Part shown: positions 7,581 through 16,541 of the stretch, piece by piece
How the letters are laid out: each line of letters starts with the position of its first letter
Numbering within the stretch: the stretch's first letter is position 1
NCBI RefSeq assembly: GCF_002937115.1
Contig: NZ_NHRY01000229.1
Location: forward strand, 1-54,760
Direction of reading: 5' to 3'
Length of the DNA: 54,760 nucleotides
From: Rhodopila globiformis
GTDB lineage: Bacteria; Pseudomonadota; Alphaproteobacteria; Acetobacterales; Acetobacteraceae
Made by a program: the position numbers and the translations under genes
Notes under the pieces: model-generated
Seen by the model: only the letters and a program-made list of their open reading frames with translations
The model's database searches: none
What the model was told of the DNA's origin: nothing

Positions 7581-8894
7581 TTAAGGATACTCCTCCCGTT
7601 CGAAGATCTCCAGGTCGGCCGTCAGCACCTTCCCTTTGGTTTCGGGCCCCAGGAACACCGCGATGACCAGGACCACGAGCGAGCCCATGGTCGCGAACAT
7701 CATTGGTTTGGCAAAGCCCATTCCCTGGTTCACCGCGAGCCACGTCAGCACCGGCGCGACGAAGCCGCCCCAGATGGCGCCCTGGTGGTAGACGAAGCCC
7801 GCCGCCGTGGCGCGGATTTCGGTTGGGAACCGTTCCGACAGCCAGGCCGGGTTCAGGGTGTCCTTCCCGCCGACGATCAGCGCCTGCAGCAGGAAGCCGA
7901 ACGTGAACACCAGCGGGGCCGTGGTGGTCAGGTAGATCGGCGTAATGAAAATGGCCACGGTGCACGGGATCATCAGCGCCCAGCGCCGCCCGATCCGGTC
8001 CGACAGCCCGCCCCAGAAGGTGGACGAGATGAACACCAGAATGTTGCCCCAGAACAGCGGCGTCGCCACCATCGCCGGCGTCCAGCCCAGTTCCTTCTGC
8101 AAATACGTGCCCGGCAGCGCCCAGATCGCGTAATAGACGCAGAAATTCGCCGCCATCCACAGGCACCCGGTCAGGGTGTTCCACAGGTACTGCCGCCTGA
8201 AGATGGCAAGCAGCGGCAGCTTCACTTCCCGCTTCGTCTGGGCCTGGATCCGCTGGTTCCCCGCCCAGACCTCGGGCTCTTTCACGTAGAGGCGGATCCA
8301 GACGCAGGCCAGCGCCGGCAGCACGCCCAGGATCAGCATGCCGCGCCAGCCGTAGCCCTTGCCCATGGCCTCCAGCGGCGCGTAGAGGAACCCGTACGCC
8401 GCGGCCGACAGCGCGTAGCCCAGGCCCCAGGATCCTTGCAGCACCCCCGACATCAGGCCCCGCGAGCGCGCCGGCCAGGATTCCATGGCGAGCGCCGCGC
8501 CGGCCGGCCATTCCGCGCCCATGCCGATGCCGAGCAGCGCCCGGAACAGGAACAGGACGCCGAAGCTCGGCGAAAAGCCGGCCAGCAGGTTGCAGATCGA
8601 ATACCACAGGATCGAAATCATCAGCGGCGCCTTGCGCCCCCAGCGATCGGCCAGCCATCCCGCGGCGGTGGCGCCCAGCAGGCGCAACCACAGCGTGACC
8701 GCGAACACCGCCGTCACCGCCGTCAACGGCACGTGGAACTCCTGGCTGATCGGCAGCATGATCAGCAGGAAAATGGTGAAGTCGAAGGCATCGAGCGTCC
8801 ACCCCATCCAGGCGGCGAAATAGGCGTACCATTGGTCCCTGGTGGGCTCCTTCCACCAGGAAACGTTCGGCGCGGCTCCGGCCATTCCGGACAT
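7581..8894 (-). CDS. MFS transporter, SHS (lactate/sialic acid:H+) type
   Basis: This 437-residue inner-membrane protein has twelve predicted membrane helices. The first helix carries GWTLDAFDFTIFLLIMLPI, the acidic signature of the sialate:H+ symporter branch that includes NanT and Jen1-like lactate carriers. The loop 2-3 motif GWLADRWGRKAPLM and the matching GGLSDRIGRRWALM in the second half are the conserved major-facilitator motifs, and the C-terminus reads FLGPETKGKVL. Substrate is probably a monocarboxylate such as lactate or pyruvate (inference). It is divergent from the fghA gene across a 360-bp region that contains an inverted-repeat operator candidate 55 bp upstream. Confidence 0.85.
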   Translation of the reverse strand: MSGMAGAAPNVSWWKEPTRDQWYAYFAAWMGWTLDAFDFTIFLLIMLPISQEFHVPLTAVTAVFAVTLWLRLLGATAAGWLADRWGRKAPLMISILWYSICNLLAGFSPSFGVLFLFRALLGIGMGAEWPAGAALAMESWPARSRGLMSGVLQGSWGLGYALSAAAYGFLYAPLEAMGKGYGWRGMLILGVLPALACVWIRLYVKEPEVWAGNQRIQAQTKREVKLPLLAIFRRQYLWNTLTGCLWMAANFCVYYAIWALPGTYLQKELGWTPAMVATPLFWGNILVFISSTFWGGLSDRIGRRWALMIPCTVAIFITPIYLTTTAPLVFTFGFLLQALIVGGKDTLNPAWLSERFPTEIRATAAGFVYHQGAIWGGFVAPVLTWLAVNQGMGFAKPMMFATMGSLVVLVIAVFLGPETKGKVLTADLEIFEREEYP

Positions 8895-8948
8895 GACAGC
8901 TTCTCCCCCGGTTTATTGGTTCATCGCACGGCGTCGCGCGCCGTTCTT

Positions 8949-8970
8949 GACGGATTTGCAATATTCCGTC
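8949..8970. promoter_or_regulatory. Inverted-repeat operator candidate, transporter/fghA divergent region
   Basis: GACGGA (8949-8954) and TCCGTC (8965-8970), separated by TTTGCAATAT, form a dyad about 55 bp before the transporter start. It is the best regulatory candidate in the otherwise featureless gap 8895-9254. Its spacing is that of a dimeric repressor or activator site. No regulator gene is adjacent. Confidence 0.35.
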
Positions 8971-9254
8971 CGTTAAGGTTAGCTGATCGGGTGGAGGCGG
9001 CAAGGGCAGGGGCGGGTGCTGTCGCTTTTGTTTTCCGTTCACATTATACCCTGGAAAATCGCCGCTTTTTGTTGACTCAGATGACGCGTCCTGAAGCTGG
9101 CCTGCAACGAAACGGCGCGCTGATCCGGTTTCGGCGCCCCGGGGGCGAACCACGGCCGGGCATCACAGTTTCGGTGGAGCCTGGCCCGCACGCCGATCCC
9201 GGGTTGACGCTGCCGCATTGCGAGCGACGTGATTTGGCTGGAGGTAAACCACCG

Positions 9255-10145
9255 ATGGCCGCTGCAAATCCCAGTGCAAATCCCAAACCGGGCGCGCCCG
9301 AGGCCGTCCTGACGTCCCGCTGCTTCGGCGGCACGCAGTACGTCTTCCGTCATCGGTCGGAGACGACCGGCACCGACATGCGCTTCGCCGCTTTCGTTCC
9401 GCCACAGGGCGAGACGGGCAAGCGGCCGGTCGTCTGGTTCCTCGCCGGGCTGACCTGCACCGAGGAAAACTTCACGGTCAAGGCCGGCGCCCAGCGCGTC
9501 GCGGCCGAGCTCGGCCTGGTCCTGATCGCCCCGGACACCTCGCCGCGTGGCGAGGACGTGCCGGATGATCCCGATGGCGCCTATGATTTCGGCCTCGGCG
9601 CGGGCTTCTACCTCGACGCCACGCAGCCTCCCTGGGCGCGGCACTATCGGATGGAAAGCTACATCATCCGCGAACTGCCCGAGGTCGTTGCCGGCGCCGT
9701 GCCCGCCGACATGACGCGGCAGGGGATCATGGGGCACTCGATGGGTGGGCATGGCGCGCTGACGCTGGCGCTGCGCCACCCGGGCCGTTTTGCTTCCGTT
9801 TCGGCCTTCGCGCCGATCGCCTCGCCGATGAACTGTCCGTGGGGAGAAAAGGCGCTGGGCGCCTACCTCGGCGCGGACCGGGCCGCATGGCGGGCGCATG
9901 ACGCGTGCGCGCTGATCGAGGACGGGGCACGCCTGCGGGCGCTTCTCGTGGACCAGGGCACCGCCGACGGTTTCCTGCAGAACCAGTTGAAGCCGGACCT
10001 GCTGGAAGCCGCCTGCGCGAAAGCCGGAATTCCGCTGACGTTGCGGCGGCAGGAAGGTTACGATCACTCCTATTTCTTCATCGCCAGCTTCGTCGAGGAC
10101 CATCTGCGCTGGCACGCCCGCGCGCTGTCGGCGGCTGCCTCCTGA
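9255..10145 (+). CDS. fghA: S-formylglutathione hydrolase
   Basis: This cytoplasmic serine esterase hydrolyses S-formylglutathione to formate and glutathione in formaldehyde detoxification. The 296-residue protein carries FLAGLTCTEENF (67-74, with the family cysteine), APDTSPRGEDVPDDPDGAYD, the nucleophile elbow GHSMGGHG (Ser162), DQGTAD (Asp238) and the catalytic His271 in GYDHSYFF. Length and spacing match the family, with a slightly long N-terminus. ATG 9255 follows GGAGGT with good spacing. The usual partner, glutathione-dependent formaldehyde dehydrogenase, is not in the window. Confidence 0.92.
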   Translation: MAAANPSANPKPGAPEAVLTSRCFGGTQYVFRHRSETTGTDMRFAAFVPPQGETGKRPVVWFLAGLTCTEENFTVKAGAQRVAAELGLVLIAPDTSPRGEDVPDDPDGAYDFGLGAGFYLDATQPPWARHYRMESYIIRELPEVVAGAVPADMTRQGIMGHSMGGHGALTLALRHPGRFASVSAFAPIASPMNCPWGEKALGAYLGADRAAWRAHDACALIEDGARLRALLVDQGTADGFLQNQLKPDLLEAACAKAGIPLTLRRQEGYDHSYFFIASFVEDHLRWHARALSAAAS

Positions 10146-10212
10146 CAAGCGTCCAGGCCTGTCTGGAACCAAAGACCGTTTGCCCGGGTGGCCAACGGCG
10201 CGGCAGGCGGGC

Positions 10213-11226
10213 CTATGCGCGATCTGCGAAGGCCGGCATCACCTCGCGCGCGAGCAGGTCGGCGGTGCGCATTGCGTCGTCGAAGGTCAGGTCGCCGAAC
10301 GCCACATCGGCAACGAAGTAGTTGACGCCGGCCGCTTCGACCTGCGCGGCGACGTAGTCCCTGGCTGCGGCGGGCGTGCCGGCGAAGGCGCCGCCGTGGT
10401 CGCGCAGCGGCTCGAATTCAGGCGGCAGCGGCAGCGGCAGGACCATGCCGTGCTGCACCCAGAGAATCTCCATATTCCGCCGCCATAGCCGATAGCCGTG
10501 CTCGGCCGCGCGAAGGGCGCTGGCTTCGTCCTCGGCCAGGACCATGTGGCGGATCAGCCCGAGCAGCGGGAGTTTCTCCGGCGGCTTGCCGAGAGCGGCC
10601 CATTCGTGACGATAGCGGTCGGTGACGGCGCGTGTCGCCTCGGCCGGCAGCAGCGTCACCAGGTTGACGTCGTTGGCCGCGGCCCACACGCTGGTTTCCG
10701 GGTTGAGCACGCCATACCACAGCGGCGGATGCGGCTGCTGCAGCGGCTTCAGCACCATCGGAACTTTGTCGAAACGGTAGAATTCGCCGGCATGGATCAG
10801 TTGGTCCGACGTCAGCCCCTGCCGGATCACCTGCAGCGCCTCGACATACTGCCGCTGGCCCTGGCTTGGATCGATGCCGAAAAAACCCACCTCGATCGGA
10901 GAAACGCCCTTGCCGACGCCGACTTCGTAACGTCCGCCGCTCATGTGGTCGAGCATGCAGATTTCCTCGATCAGCCGGAGCGGATGGTAGAGCGGCAGCA
11001 GATAGACCAGCGGCCCGAAGCGCAGCCGCCGGGTGCGCTGTGCCACGGCGGCCATGAAAATGCCGGGTGACGGCGCGAGGCCGAGCGGCGTGCCGTGGTG
11101 CTCGGCGAGGTGGTAGGCATGGAACCCAAGCCGATCATAGGCTTCGATGAGTTGCAGCCGCTGTTCGATCTGCTGCCGGAGCGGCACGCCGGCATAGTCC
11201 ATGTGTTCGAAAATGCCGAACTTCAT
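10213..11226 (-). CDS. LLM-class flavin-dependent monooxygenase
   Basis: The 337-residue TIM-barrel protein resembles bacterial luciferase-like monooxygenases, which use reduced FMN (or F420) and oxygen. Supporting blocks are MKFGIFEHMDYAGVPLRQQ, YHLAEHHGTPLGLAPSPGIF, FGPLVYLLPLYHPLRLIEEI and GGRYEVGVGKGVSPIEVGFF. ATG 11226 has GGGAGGAAA upstream; the longer frame runs into a repeat. It is the last of a run of minus-strand genes (LysR, enolase-superfamily pseudogene, hydroxyacid dehydrogenase), but a 28-bp-armed palindrome separates it from them, so it may be transcribed independently. Substrate unknown. Confidence 0.82.
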   Translation of the reverse strand: MKFGIFEHMDYAGVPLRQQIEQRLQLIEAYDRLGFHAYHLAEHHGTPLGLAPSPGIFMAAVAQRTRRLRFGPLVYLLPLYHPLRLIEEICMLDHMSGGRYEVGVGKGVSPIEVGFFGIDPSQGQRQYVEALQVIRQGLTSDQLIHAGEFYRFDKVPMVLKPLQQPHPPLWYGVLNPETSVWAAANDVNLVTLLPAEATRAVTDRYRHEWAALGKPPEKLPLLGLIRHMVLAEDEASALRAAEHGYRLWRRNMEILWVQHGMVLPLPLPPEFEPLRDHGGAFAGTPAAARDYVAAQVEAAGVNYFVADVAFGDLTFDDAMRTADLLAREVMPAFADRA

Positions 11227-11297
11227 GTGGTTTCCTCCCCGGATATCGGCGTCGCCTGGCACAGGGCGGATGCCGGGCGCCACGACCGTTTCTTCTT

Positions 11298-11375
11298 CGT
11301 CATGGCCGGGCGTGTCCCGACCATCCACCCCCCACCGTTGAAGCGCAGATGGCCGGGACACGCCCGGCCATGACG
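11298..11375. repeat. REP-like palindrome, 28-bp arms
   Basis: CGTCATGGCCGGGCGTGTCC... at 11298-11325 pairs with 11348-11375 with a single mismatch, around a 22-nt loop. It has the same family arms as the copies at 7.4 and 15.95 kb. It fills most of the 174-bp gap between the hydroxyacid dehydrogenase and the flavin monooxygenase. Confidence 0.75.
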
Positions 11376-11400
11376 ATGGGGAGGCGACCCGGCCCCGCCT

Positions 11401-12447
11401 CTAGCTGTTCGGCCCGCGTTCCATCGACACCGGCTGCCAGCGCCGCAGTTGCGAATTCAGCAGCACCGCCGGATTGACGCAGCTCATCGGCCACCGGCCG
11501 CTCAGCACCAGCGCCAGTTCCCGCCCGACATGCCGTTTCCGTGCCGGATCGAACCGCGCCGAGGCGGACGCGGTGTGCGCCGACAGCGTTACGTTCGCCA
11601 TCGACAGGATCGGGTTGTTGTTGCCGGGCGGCTCGATCTCCAGCACGTCCAGGCCGGCATGGGCGATCCAGCCTTCCTGCAGCGCCTTGATCAACGCCGC
11701 CTCCTGCACCGTCGGCCCGCGGCCGGTGTTGATGAACACCGCGGTCTTTTTCATCAGGCGGAAATGCTTCTCCATCAGCATTCCCTCCGCCTCCGGCGTC
11801 GCCGGCGCGTGCATCGAGACGAAGTCCGACTGCGACAGCACCTCCTCCAGCGTCGCCGGCAGCACGCCGTGCTCGACCATCACCAATTCCTCGATGTACG
11901 GATCGTAGGCGATGATGCGCAGCCCGAACGGCCTGGCCCGCTTCGCCACCGCCCGCGCCACATGGCCGAAGGAAATCAGGCCCAGGGTCTGCCCCATGAT
12001 CCGCGGAATCTGCAGTAGCGCCGGGCGGCCTTCGCGCCAGCGACCTTCGCGCACCATGCGGTCCTGCTCGATGGTGCGCCGGTGCCCCGCCAGCAGCAGC
12101 ATCATGGCGTGATCGGCCACTTCCTCGATGAAGGTGTCCGGGCAGTTGGTCACCGGCATGCCGCGCGCCGTCGCCGCGGCGACGTCGACGCTGTCCACGC
12201 CGACGCTGCCCAGCACGATGGCGCGGCACTGCTGCGGCAGGGACTCGACGATCTTCCTGGTGAAGCGGATGCCCTTGCCATAGATCACGTCGGCGTCCCG
12301 GGCGAACTTGATGAACCCGTCCTCGTCCGTCGGGCCCTCGACGATTTCGGCGTCGATCCCTTCCAGCGGCTCCATTTCGTACTCGTAGCCGCCGCCGGCG
12401 GTGGTGAAGCTGGCCCCGGCGGGGGTGGCGATCTTGAATTTTGCCAC
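11401..12447 (-). CDS. D-isomer-specific 2-hydroxyacid dehydrogenase
   Basis: The 348-residue NAD-dependent oxidoreductase should interconvert a 2-hydroxyacid and a 2-ketoacid. It has the Rossmann segment LGLISFGHVARAVAKRARPF (a variant of GxGxxG), NTGRGPTVQE with the catalytic Arg, DVLEIEPPG with the Glu, and LSAHTAS with the proton-donor His. It resembles the CtBP-like branch. The start is GTG 12447, with AGGAGG 6 nt upstream, directly before A-K-F-K-I-A. It follows the interrupted enolase-superfamily gene by only 17 bp, so the two were probably one sugar-acid or hydroxyacid catabolic operon under the upstream LysR. Confidence 0.85.
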   Translation of the reverse strand: MAKFKIATPAGASFTTAGGGYEYEMEPLEGIDAEIVEGPTDEDGFIKFARDADVIYGKGIRFTRKIVESLPQQCRAIVLGSVGVDSVDVAAATARGMPVTNCPDTFIEEVADHAMMLLLAGHRRTIEQDRMVREGRWREGRPALLQIPRIMGQTLGLISFGHVARAVAKRARPFGLRIIAYDPYIEELVMVEHGVLPATLEEVLSQSDFVSMHAPATPEAEGMLMEKHFRLMKKTAVFINTGRGPTVQEAALIKALQEGWIAHAGLDVLEIEPPGNNNPILSMANVTLSAHTASASARFDPARKRHVGRELALVLSGRWPMSCVNPAVLLNSQLRRWQPVSMERGPNS

Positions 12448-12464
12448 GTCTTTCCTCCTGTGTT

Positions 12465-13685
12465 TCAGCGTTTCGGCGGGTGTGCCCGGACCGCTTTCTC
12501 GTTGACGTCGATGCCCCAGCCGGGGCCGGTTGGCAGGATGAGGTCGCCGTTGTCGATCACCGGGACGCTGCTGTAGAACTCGTCGCGCCAGGGCGCGCTG
12601 TCGATGTCGATCTCCATCACCCGGAAATTCGGCACGATGGCGCTGAACGTCGCGCTGATCGCGCTGCACAGGTGGCCGTAGAAGTTGTGCGGCGCGACGT
12701 TGATCTCGTACACGTCCGCCATCGACGCGATCTTTGCCGATTCCAGCAGCCCGTTCCACACCACGTCCACGATCGCCACGTCGGTGGCGTAAAGATCCAG
12801 GAACGGCTTGAATTCCCGCCGCCCGTGCAGGGTTTCGCACGAGGCGATCGGGCAGGGGGCGCCGCGCTTGATTTCCGCCAGCGCCGGCGCGTCATGCGTG
12901 TCGATCTCCAGCCAGGTCAGGTTCGCGTCCGCAACGGCGTCGGCGATGCGCTTGTAGCCCTCGGTCTTGAAGTTGAAGTTGACGTCGAGGTGGATCCCCA
13001 TGTCAGCGCCGACCGCCTAGCGCAGCACCGCAAGCTGCTCGGTCACGCCGCGGACCAGGCGGTTGTCCCAATTCAGTTCCGGCCAGCCCGGCGTGCGGCC
13101 GAAGCCGGGGACGTAGTACGCCAGCCGCCCGTCGATCATCGGCAGGATGTTGGTCTTCAGCGCGCGGAAGCCGCGGTCCCGCACCTCCTGCGCGTGCCGC
13201 GCCAGGTCGTCGTAGGTTTCCAGAGGCGGTGTGCCCATCAGCGCGCTGCTGCGCACCCGGTACGTTCCGAAATGCGACCAGTACACTGGGATCCGTTCCC
13301 GGATCGGCCCGCCGAACAGCGCCGCCACCGGCACGCCATAGGCCTTGCCGGCGACGTCCAGCAGCGCGTTCTCGATCGCCGCAATCGCCTGCTGGTTCAG
13401 CCCGCCGCGCGACTGCCGGGTCAGCACGTGCAGGTGCTGCGTCACCTGCTCGAACCGCAACGGATCGCGGCCGATCAGCAGCGGCGACAGGCCGTTGATG
13501 ACGCCGGAAAGGCCGGTGCTGCCGAAACTTTCGTTGTATTCCGACCAGCCGGTGATGCCGTCGCTGGTGGTGACCTTCAGGAAGGAGAACATCCGCCAGC
13601 CGGCATCGGCCTGCAGGGTCTCGACCCCGGTGATCTTCATGGTTTCCTCCCGCCGGCGGCGCCGCGTCCGGGCAAAGTCCAGCAC
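12465..13685 (-). pseudogene. Mandelate racemase/muconate-lactonizing-type enolase-superfamily gene with internal amber codon
   Basis: One frame runs from ATG 13685 (after GGAGGAAAC) to TGA at 12465 but is broken by TAG at 13019-13017. The first part (222 codons) has the capping domain MKITGVETLQADAGWRMFSF and the barrel Lys region FRALKTNILP. The second part resumes in frame as AVGADMGIHLDVNFNFKTEG (first metal ligand Asp), LEIDTHD, SCETLHGRREF and NVAPHNFYGH. Joined, it would be about 407 residues, the normal length of a sugar-acid dehydratase or racemase. A Glu codon (GAG) to TAG change is the simplest explanation. Both halves look otherwise unspoiled, so the mutation may be recent. Confidence 0.8.
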
Positions 13686-13730
13686 GCCCGGCCGCCGGGG
13701 GCAAGATTCCGGCTGGCACAGTCGCGGCCT

Positions 13731-14648
13731 TCACGAGGCCTGCGGTAGCCTGGACGGTCCCCGGTACCGCAGCGCCCTGATCAGCAGGGCAAAGGCCGGC
13801 GAATGCTGTCGGCCGCTCGGATAATAAATATGGTAGCCCGGGAACGGCGCGCACCAATCCGCCAGCACTTGGACGAGCCGTCCGTCCGCCAGGTGCTGCT
13901 CCACCTGCTTCTCCGGCAGGTAGGCCAGCCCGAACCCGGCCAGGGTCGCGGTCAGGATCAGGGCGGCGGTGTTGAACACAAGCTGCCCCTCGACCCGCAC
14001 CCGCAACTCACGCCGGCCCTTTTCGAACTCCCAGACGTAGAGGCCGCCGTGGGTTGGCAGCCGGAGGTTGATGCAGGCATGGGCTGTCAGATCCTGCGGC
14101 GTCCGCGGCGCCGCGTGCCTGGCGAAATAGGCGGGCGCGCCGACAACGGCCATGCGCATGTCCGGCCCGATGGGCACGGCGATCATGCCCTTCGAGACAT
14201 TGCCGCCCGGGCGCACGCCTGCGTCGTAGCCCTCGGCGGCGATGTCGGTCAGGCCGTAGTCGATGACGATCTCCACCCGGATGTCGGGATAATCCGGCAA
14301 CAACCGTTGCAGCGCCGGCCACAGGATCGTTTCGGCCGCGTTCTCGGTCGCCGCGATGCGGATGGTGCCGGCGGGTTTCTCGCGCAGTTCGCTCAGCGCC
14401 GCCAGTTCGGCGTCGATTTCCTCGAGCCGCGGTCCCACCGTGCGCAACAGGCGTTGACCCGCCTCGGTTGGCGCCAGGCTGCGCGTGGTCCGGGTGAGCA
14501 GCCGCAGCCCGAGGCGCGCCTCAAGCTGCCGGATGGTATGGCTCAGCGCCGGCTGGGACACGCCGAGCCGGGCGGCGGCGCGGGTGAAGCTGCCCTCGCG
14601 CGCGACGGCGATGAAGGCGGACAGGTCGTTCAGGTTCTCCCGCGGCAT
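13731..14648 (-). CDS. LysR-family transcriptional regulator
   Basis: The 305-residue regulator starts [20 protein letters not shown] and has the winged helix-turn-helix [20 protein letters not shown] followed by [21 protein letters not shown] periplasmic-binding-protein-like effector domain spans about residues 90-295. It belongs to the branch that regulates aldo/keto reductase and related oxidoreductase genes. It is divergent from the cupin gene across 125 bp containing a T-N11-A dyad, and lies 45 bp upstream of the enolase-superfamily gene on its own strand. No clear ribosome site precedes the ATG. It could control either side. Confidence 0.9.
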   Translation of the reverse strand: MPRENLNDLSAFIAVAREGSFTRAAARLGVSQPALSHTIRQLEARLGLRLLTRTTRSLAPTEAGQRLLRTVGPRLEEIDAELAALSELREKPAGTIRIAATENAAETILWPALQRLLPDYPDIRVEIVIDYGLTDIAAEGYDAGVRPGGNVSKGMIAVPIGPDMRMAVVGAPAYFARHAAPRTPQDLTAHACINLRLPTHGGLYVWEFEKGRRELRVRVEGQLVFNTAALILTATLAGFGLAYLPEKQVEQHLADGRLVQVLADWCAPFPGYHIYYPSGRQHSPAFALLIRALRYRGPSRLPQAS

Positions 14649-14650
14649 TC

Positions 14651-14665
14651 ATAAATCTGGTTTAT
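14651..14665. promoter_or_regulatory. LysR-type T-N11-A operator candidate
   Basis: ATAAATCTGGTTTAT is a 5-5-5 dyad containing T-N11-A (14652 to 14664), the core of LysR-regulator sites. It sits immediately before the LysR start and about 110 bp from the cupin start, the position expected for autorepression. Confidence 0.4.
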
Positions 14666-14773
14666 AAGTTCATTCGTGTTCTACCATCTAATCTACGGCC
14701 CCCGCAGCCGCTACCTGATCACCAGCGGCGCAACAGGCCGCAGGAGGCCACCGGCAATCGGAGGAGAGGGACA

Positions 14774-15169
14774 ATGGAAATCAGGCGAGCGGGCTCGCAG
14801 CCTTCCGGCAAGGGACCGGAGGCGTATTTCACCGGCACGGTGCGCATCGACCCGCTGTTCAGCCCGCCCGACCCGGCGCGCGTGGCCGGCGCCCTGGTGA
14901 CGTTCGAGCCCGGCGCCCGCACCGCCTGGCACACGCACCCGCTCGGCCAGACCCTGATCGTCACCGCCGGCTGCGGCTGGATCCAGCGCGAGGGCGGGCC
15001 GATCGAGGACATCCGGCCGGGCGACGTGGTCTGGTTCGCGCCAGGGGAGAAGCACTGGCACGGCGCCACGCCGACCACGGCCATGAGCCATATCGCGATC
15101 CAGGAGAAGCTGAACGGCAGCCCGGTCACCTGGATGGAACACGTCAGCGAGGACCAGTATCGGCGGTAA
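14774..15169 (+). CDS. Single-domain cupin (mandelonitrile-lyase-like)
   Basis: The 131-residue beta-barrel protein has both cupin motifs: [20 protein letters not shown] with the metal ligands His-X-His and Gln/Glu region, and [15 protein letters not shown] with the last His. The pattern [12 protein letters not shown] and EKHWHGA is that of small manganese cupins including the bacterial (R)-mandelonitrile lyases, although most relatives are uncharacterised. GGAGAGGG lies 5 nt before the ATG. It is divergent from LysR and upstream of a broken aldo/keto reductase, a common LysR-cupin-AKR grouping. Confidence 0.82.
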   Translation: MEIRRAGSQPSGKGPEAYFTGTVRIDPLFSPPDPARVAGALVTFEPGARTAWHTHPLGQTLIVTAGCGWIQREGGPIEDIRPGDVVWFAPGEKHWHGATPTTAMSHIAIQEKLNGSPVTWMEHVSEDQYRR

Positions 15170-15317
15170 CGGCCGCTGCTGGTGCCGGACGGGGACACGG
15201 TCCCGTCAAGGCATCAGGCCAAGTTCGCTCCAATGGGCAGGTCGCGGAGAGGTTGCGCGGGACAAATGAGTCCCGAACGCTCCAGGCCAGCCGATGTCCA
15301 CGTAGGAGGCAGCGAGA

Positions 15318-15770
15318 ATGACCGGAAAAAGCCTTCTCATCACCCTGAACAACGGCGTCGCCATGCCGGCCCTGGGGCTCGGCGTCCTGGACCGGAGCGC
15401 GATCGCGCAGACCGCGCGTGCGGTGGAGACCGCGATCGCGAACGGCTATCGGCTCATTGACACCGCAGCCGCCTATGGCAACGAGCGGCAGGTCGGCGAG
15501 GGTATCGCGCGCAGCGGCAGCGACCGCTCCGAGATTTTCGTCACGACGAAGCCTGGATGAGTGACTATGGCTACGAGCCCACCCTTCAGGCCTGCGCGGC
15601 AAGCCTGCGCCGGCTTGGGCTGGAGTATGTGGACCTGTATCTCCTCCACTGGCCGGTTCCCTCGGACTTCGAAACGACAATCGCCGCGTACCGGGCTGCC
15701 GGAAAGCTGCTCGCCGAGGGACGGGTACGTGCCATCGGGGTGAGCAATTTCAGCCTGCGGGACCTGAGGA
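15318..15770 (+). pseudogene. Aldo/keto reductase, frameshifted and truncated
   Basis: The first frame (15318-15560) gives the N-terminus of an aldo/keto reductase with [11 protein letters not shown] (catalytic Asp and Tyr) and FVTTK (Lys), then stops at TGA. The second frame, read from about 15557, continues the same protein: [29 protein letters not shown] (His) and [18 protein letters not shown]. Loss of one base in AAGCCTGGATG, expected to encode K-L-W-M, accounts for the shift. Sequence similarity ends near 15770, about half-way through the family length, where a different gene remnant begins. All four catalytic residues are present but in two frames. Confidence 0.8.
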
Positions 15771-15774
15771 CGCT

Positions 15775-15894
15775 GACGTCTCGGTCAGCATTGAGGATGT
15801 CGAGCCCGCCGACTGGGCCGAAAAGGTTTACAAGCCGGACATCGTTGTCAGGCCGGACACGCTGTACAAGAAGCCCGGATACGATCCCCTATAA
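15775..15894 (+). pseudogene. C-terminal remnant of a PptA-like tautomerase
   Basis: In a frame different from the preceding reductase, 15775-15894 encodes about 39 residues beginning [20 protein letters not shown] and ending [11 protein letters not shown] before TAA. This matches my memory of the C-terminal half of 4-oxalocrotonate-tautomerase relatives such as E. coli PptA (SISIALQQ..., W, IKKPGY). The N-terminal catalytic Pro half is absent. A deletion seems to have joined the front of the reductase to the back of this gene. It cannot be functional as a tautomerase. Confidence 0.6.
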
Positions 15895-15949
15895 CGACCG
15901 CCGGGCCGTCACGGGGGGCGGACCCATGCGTTGAAGGCCCGTTGCTTCT

Positions 15950-16040
15950 CCGTCATGGCCGGGCATGTCCCGGCTATGACGGTGAGGGAGAGGCCCTTGC
16001 TCCGCCGGCTCGCTTAACCTGACACGCCCGGCCATGACGA
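15950..16040. repeat. REP-like palindrome, three arms
   Basis: CCGTCATGGCCGGG (15950-15963) pairs with 15969-15982 with one mismatch. A third arm, CACGCCCGGCCATGACGA (16023-16040), lies further right. Between and after the arms is a degenerate direct repeat, CTCCGCCGGCTCGCTTA and CTCCGCCGGTCCGCTTA. It separates the tautomerase remnant from the PRC-barrel gene. Confidence 0.65.
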
Positions 16041-16108
16041 TAGAGAGACGACCTCGCTCCGCCGGTCCGCTTACCCCGGTACGCACACGGGTGAACCCGC
16101 CACCCGCT

Positions 16109-16489
16109 TCACCGCGTCCAGAACGGCTCCACCCCGTAATGCGCGTAGATGCTGCGGCTCCAGTCCTCGTCATGCCAGGTCGCCGTCGCCTCGTCGGTAT
16201 AGGACGGCGCGCCCTGCAGCACGTCCTGGCTGATGTCCACGATATAGCCGCCCACCTCGGGATCGTAGCGCAGCTTCTCCCACGGCAGCGGAAAGTACTT
16301 GTCCCCGATGCCCAGGAAACCGCCATGCGCCAGGACGGCATAGGCGATCCGGCCGGTTTCCTTGTCGATCATGACGTCCTCGAGCGTCCCCAGCTTTTCC
16401 AGCGCGGTGTTGTAGACGGTCGCGTCCTGCACCTTCTTCGCGGCGATCAGGCGGCCGGAGGGGTTCGTGGTGTCGTCCAGACTCGCCAT
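16109..16489 (-). CDS. PRC-barrel domain protein
   Basis: The 126-residue soluble protein has a PRC-barrel core at about residues 10-85: RLIAAKKVQDATVYNTALEK, LGTLEDVMIDKETGRIAYAV and LGIGDKYFPLPWEKLRYDPE. These small beta barrels occur in photosynthetic reaction centres, RimM and many stress-related proteins. The C-terminus is rich in Trp and His (ATWHDEDWSRSIYAHYGVEP). AGGAG lies 9 nt before the ATG. It is monocistronic or first before the next minus-strand block. The function of free-standing members is not established; many are linked with envelope stress or desiccation. Confidence 0.82.
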   Translation of the reverse strand: MASLDDTTNPSGRLIAAKKVQDATVYNTALEKLGTLEDVMIDKETGRIAYAVLAHGGFLGIGDKYFPLPWEKLRYDPEVGGYIVDISQDVLQGAPSYTDEATATWHDEDWSRSIYAHYGVEPFWTR

Positions 16490-16541
16490 GCTCAGCTCCT
16501 GTCGTTGCTACCGTGTTCAACGCGGGCCGGGCGCGGCGGTG

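Noticed and set aside
7572-9254. Long plus-strand frame opposite the SHS transporter running into fghA
   Set aside because: Only the part from 9255 has esterase motifs and a ribosome site; the rest is an antisense shadow.
12465-13001. Separate gene for the C-terminal half of the enolase-superfamily protein
   Set aside because: It is in the same frame as the upstream half, lacks a ribosome site, and only makes sense as the second part of one barrel.
13017-13019. Programmed amber recoding in this organism
   Set aside because: Several intact genes in the window end naturally in TAG, so TAG is a working stop codon; two independent nonsense mutations are simpler.
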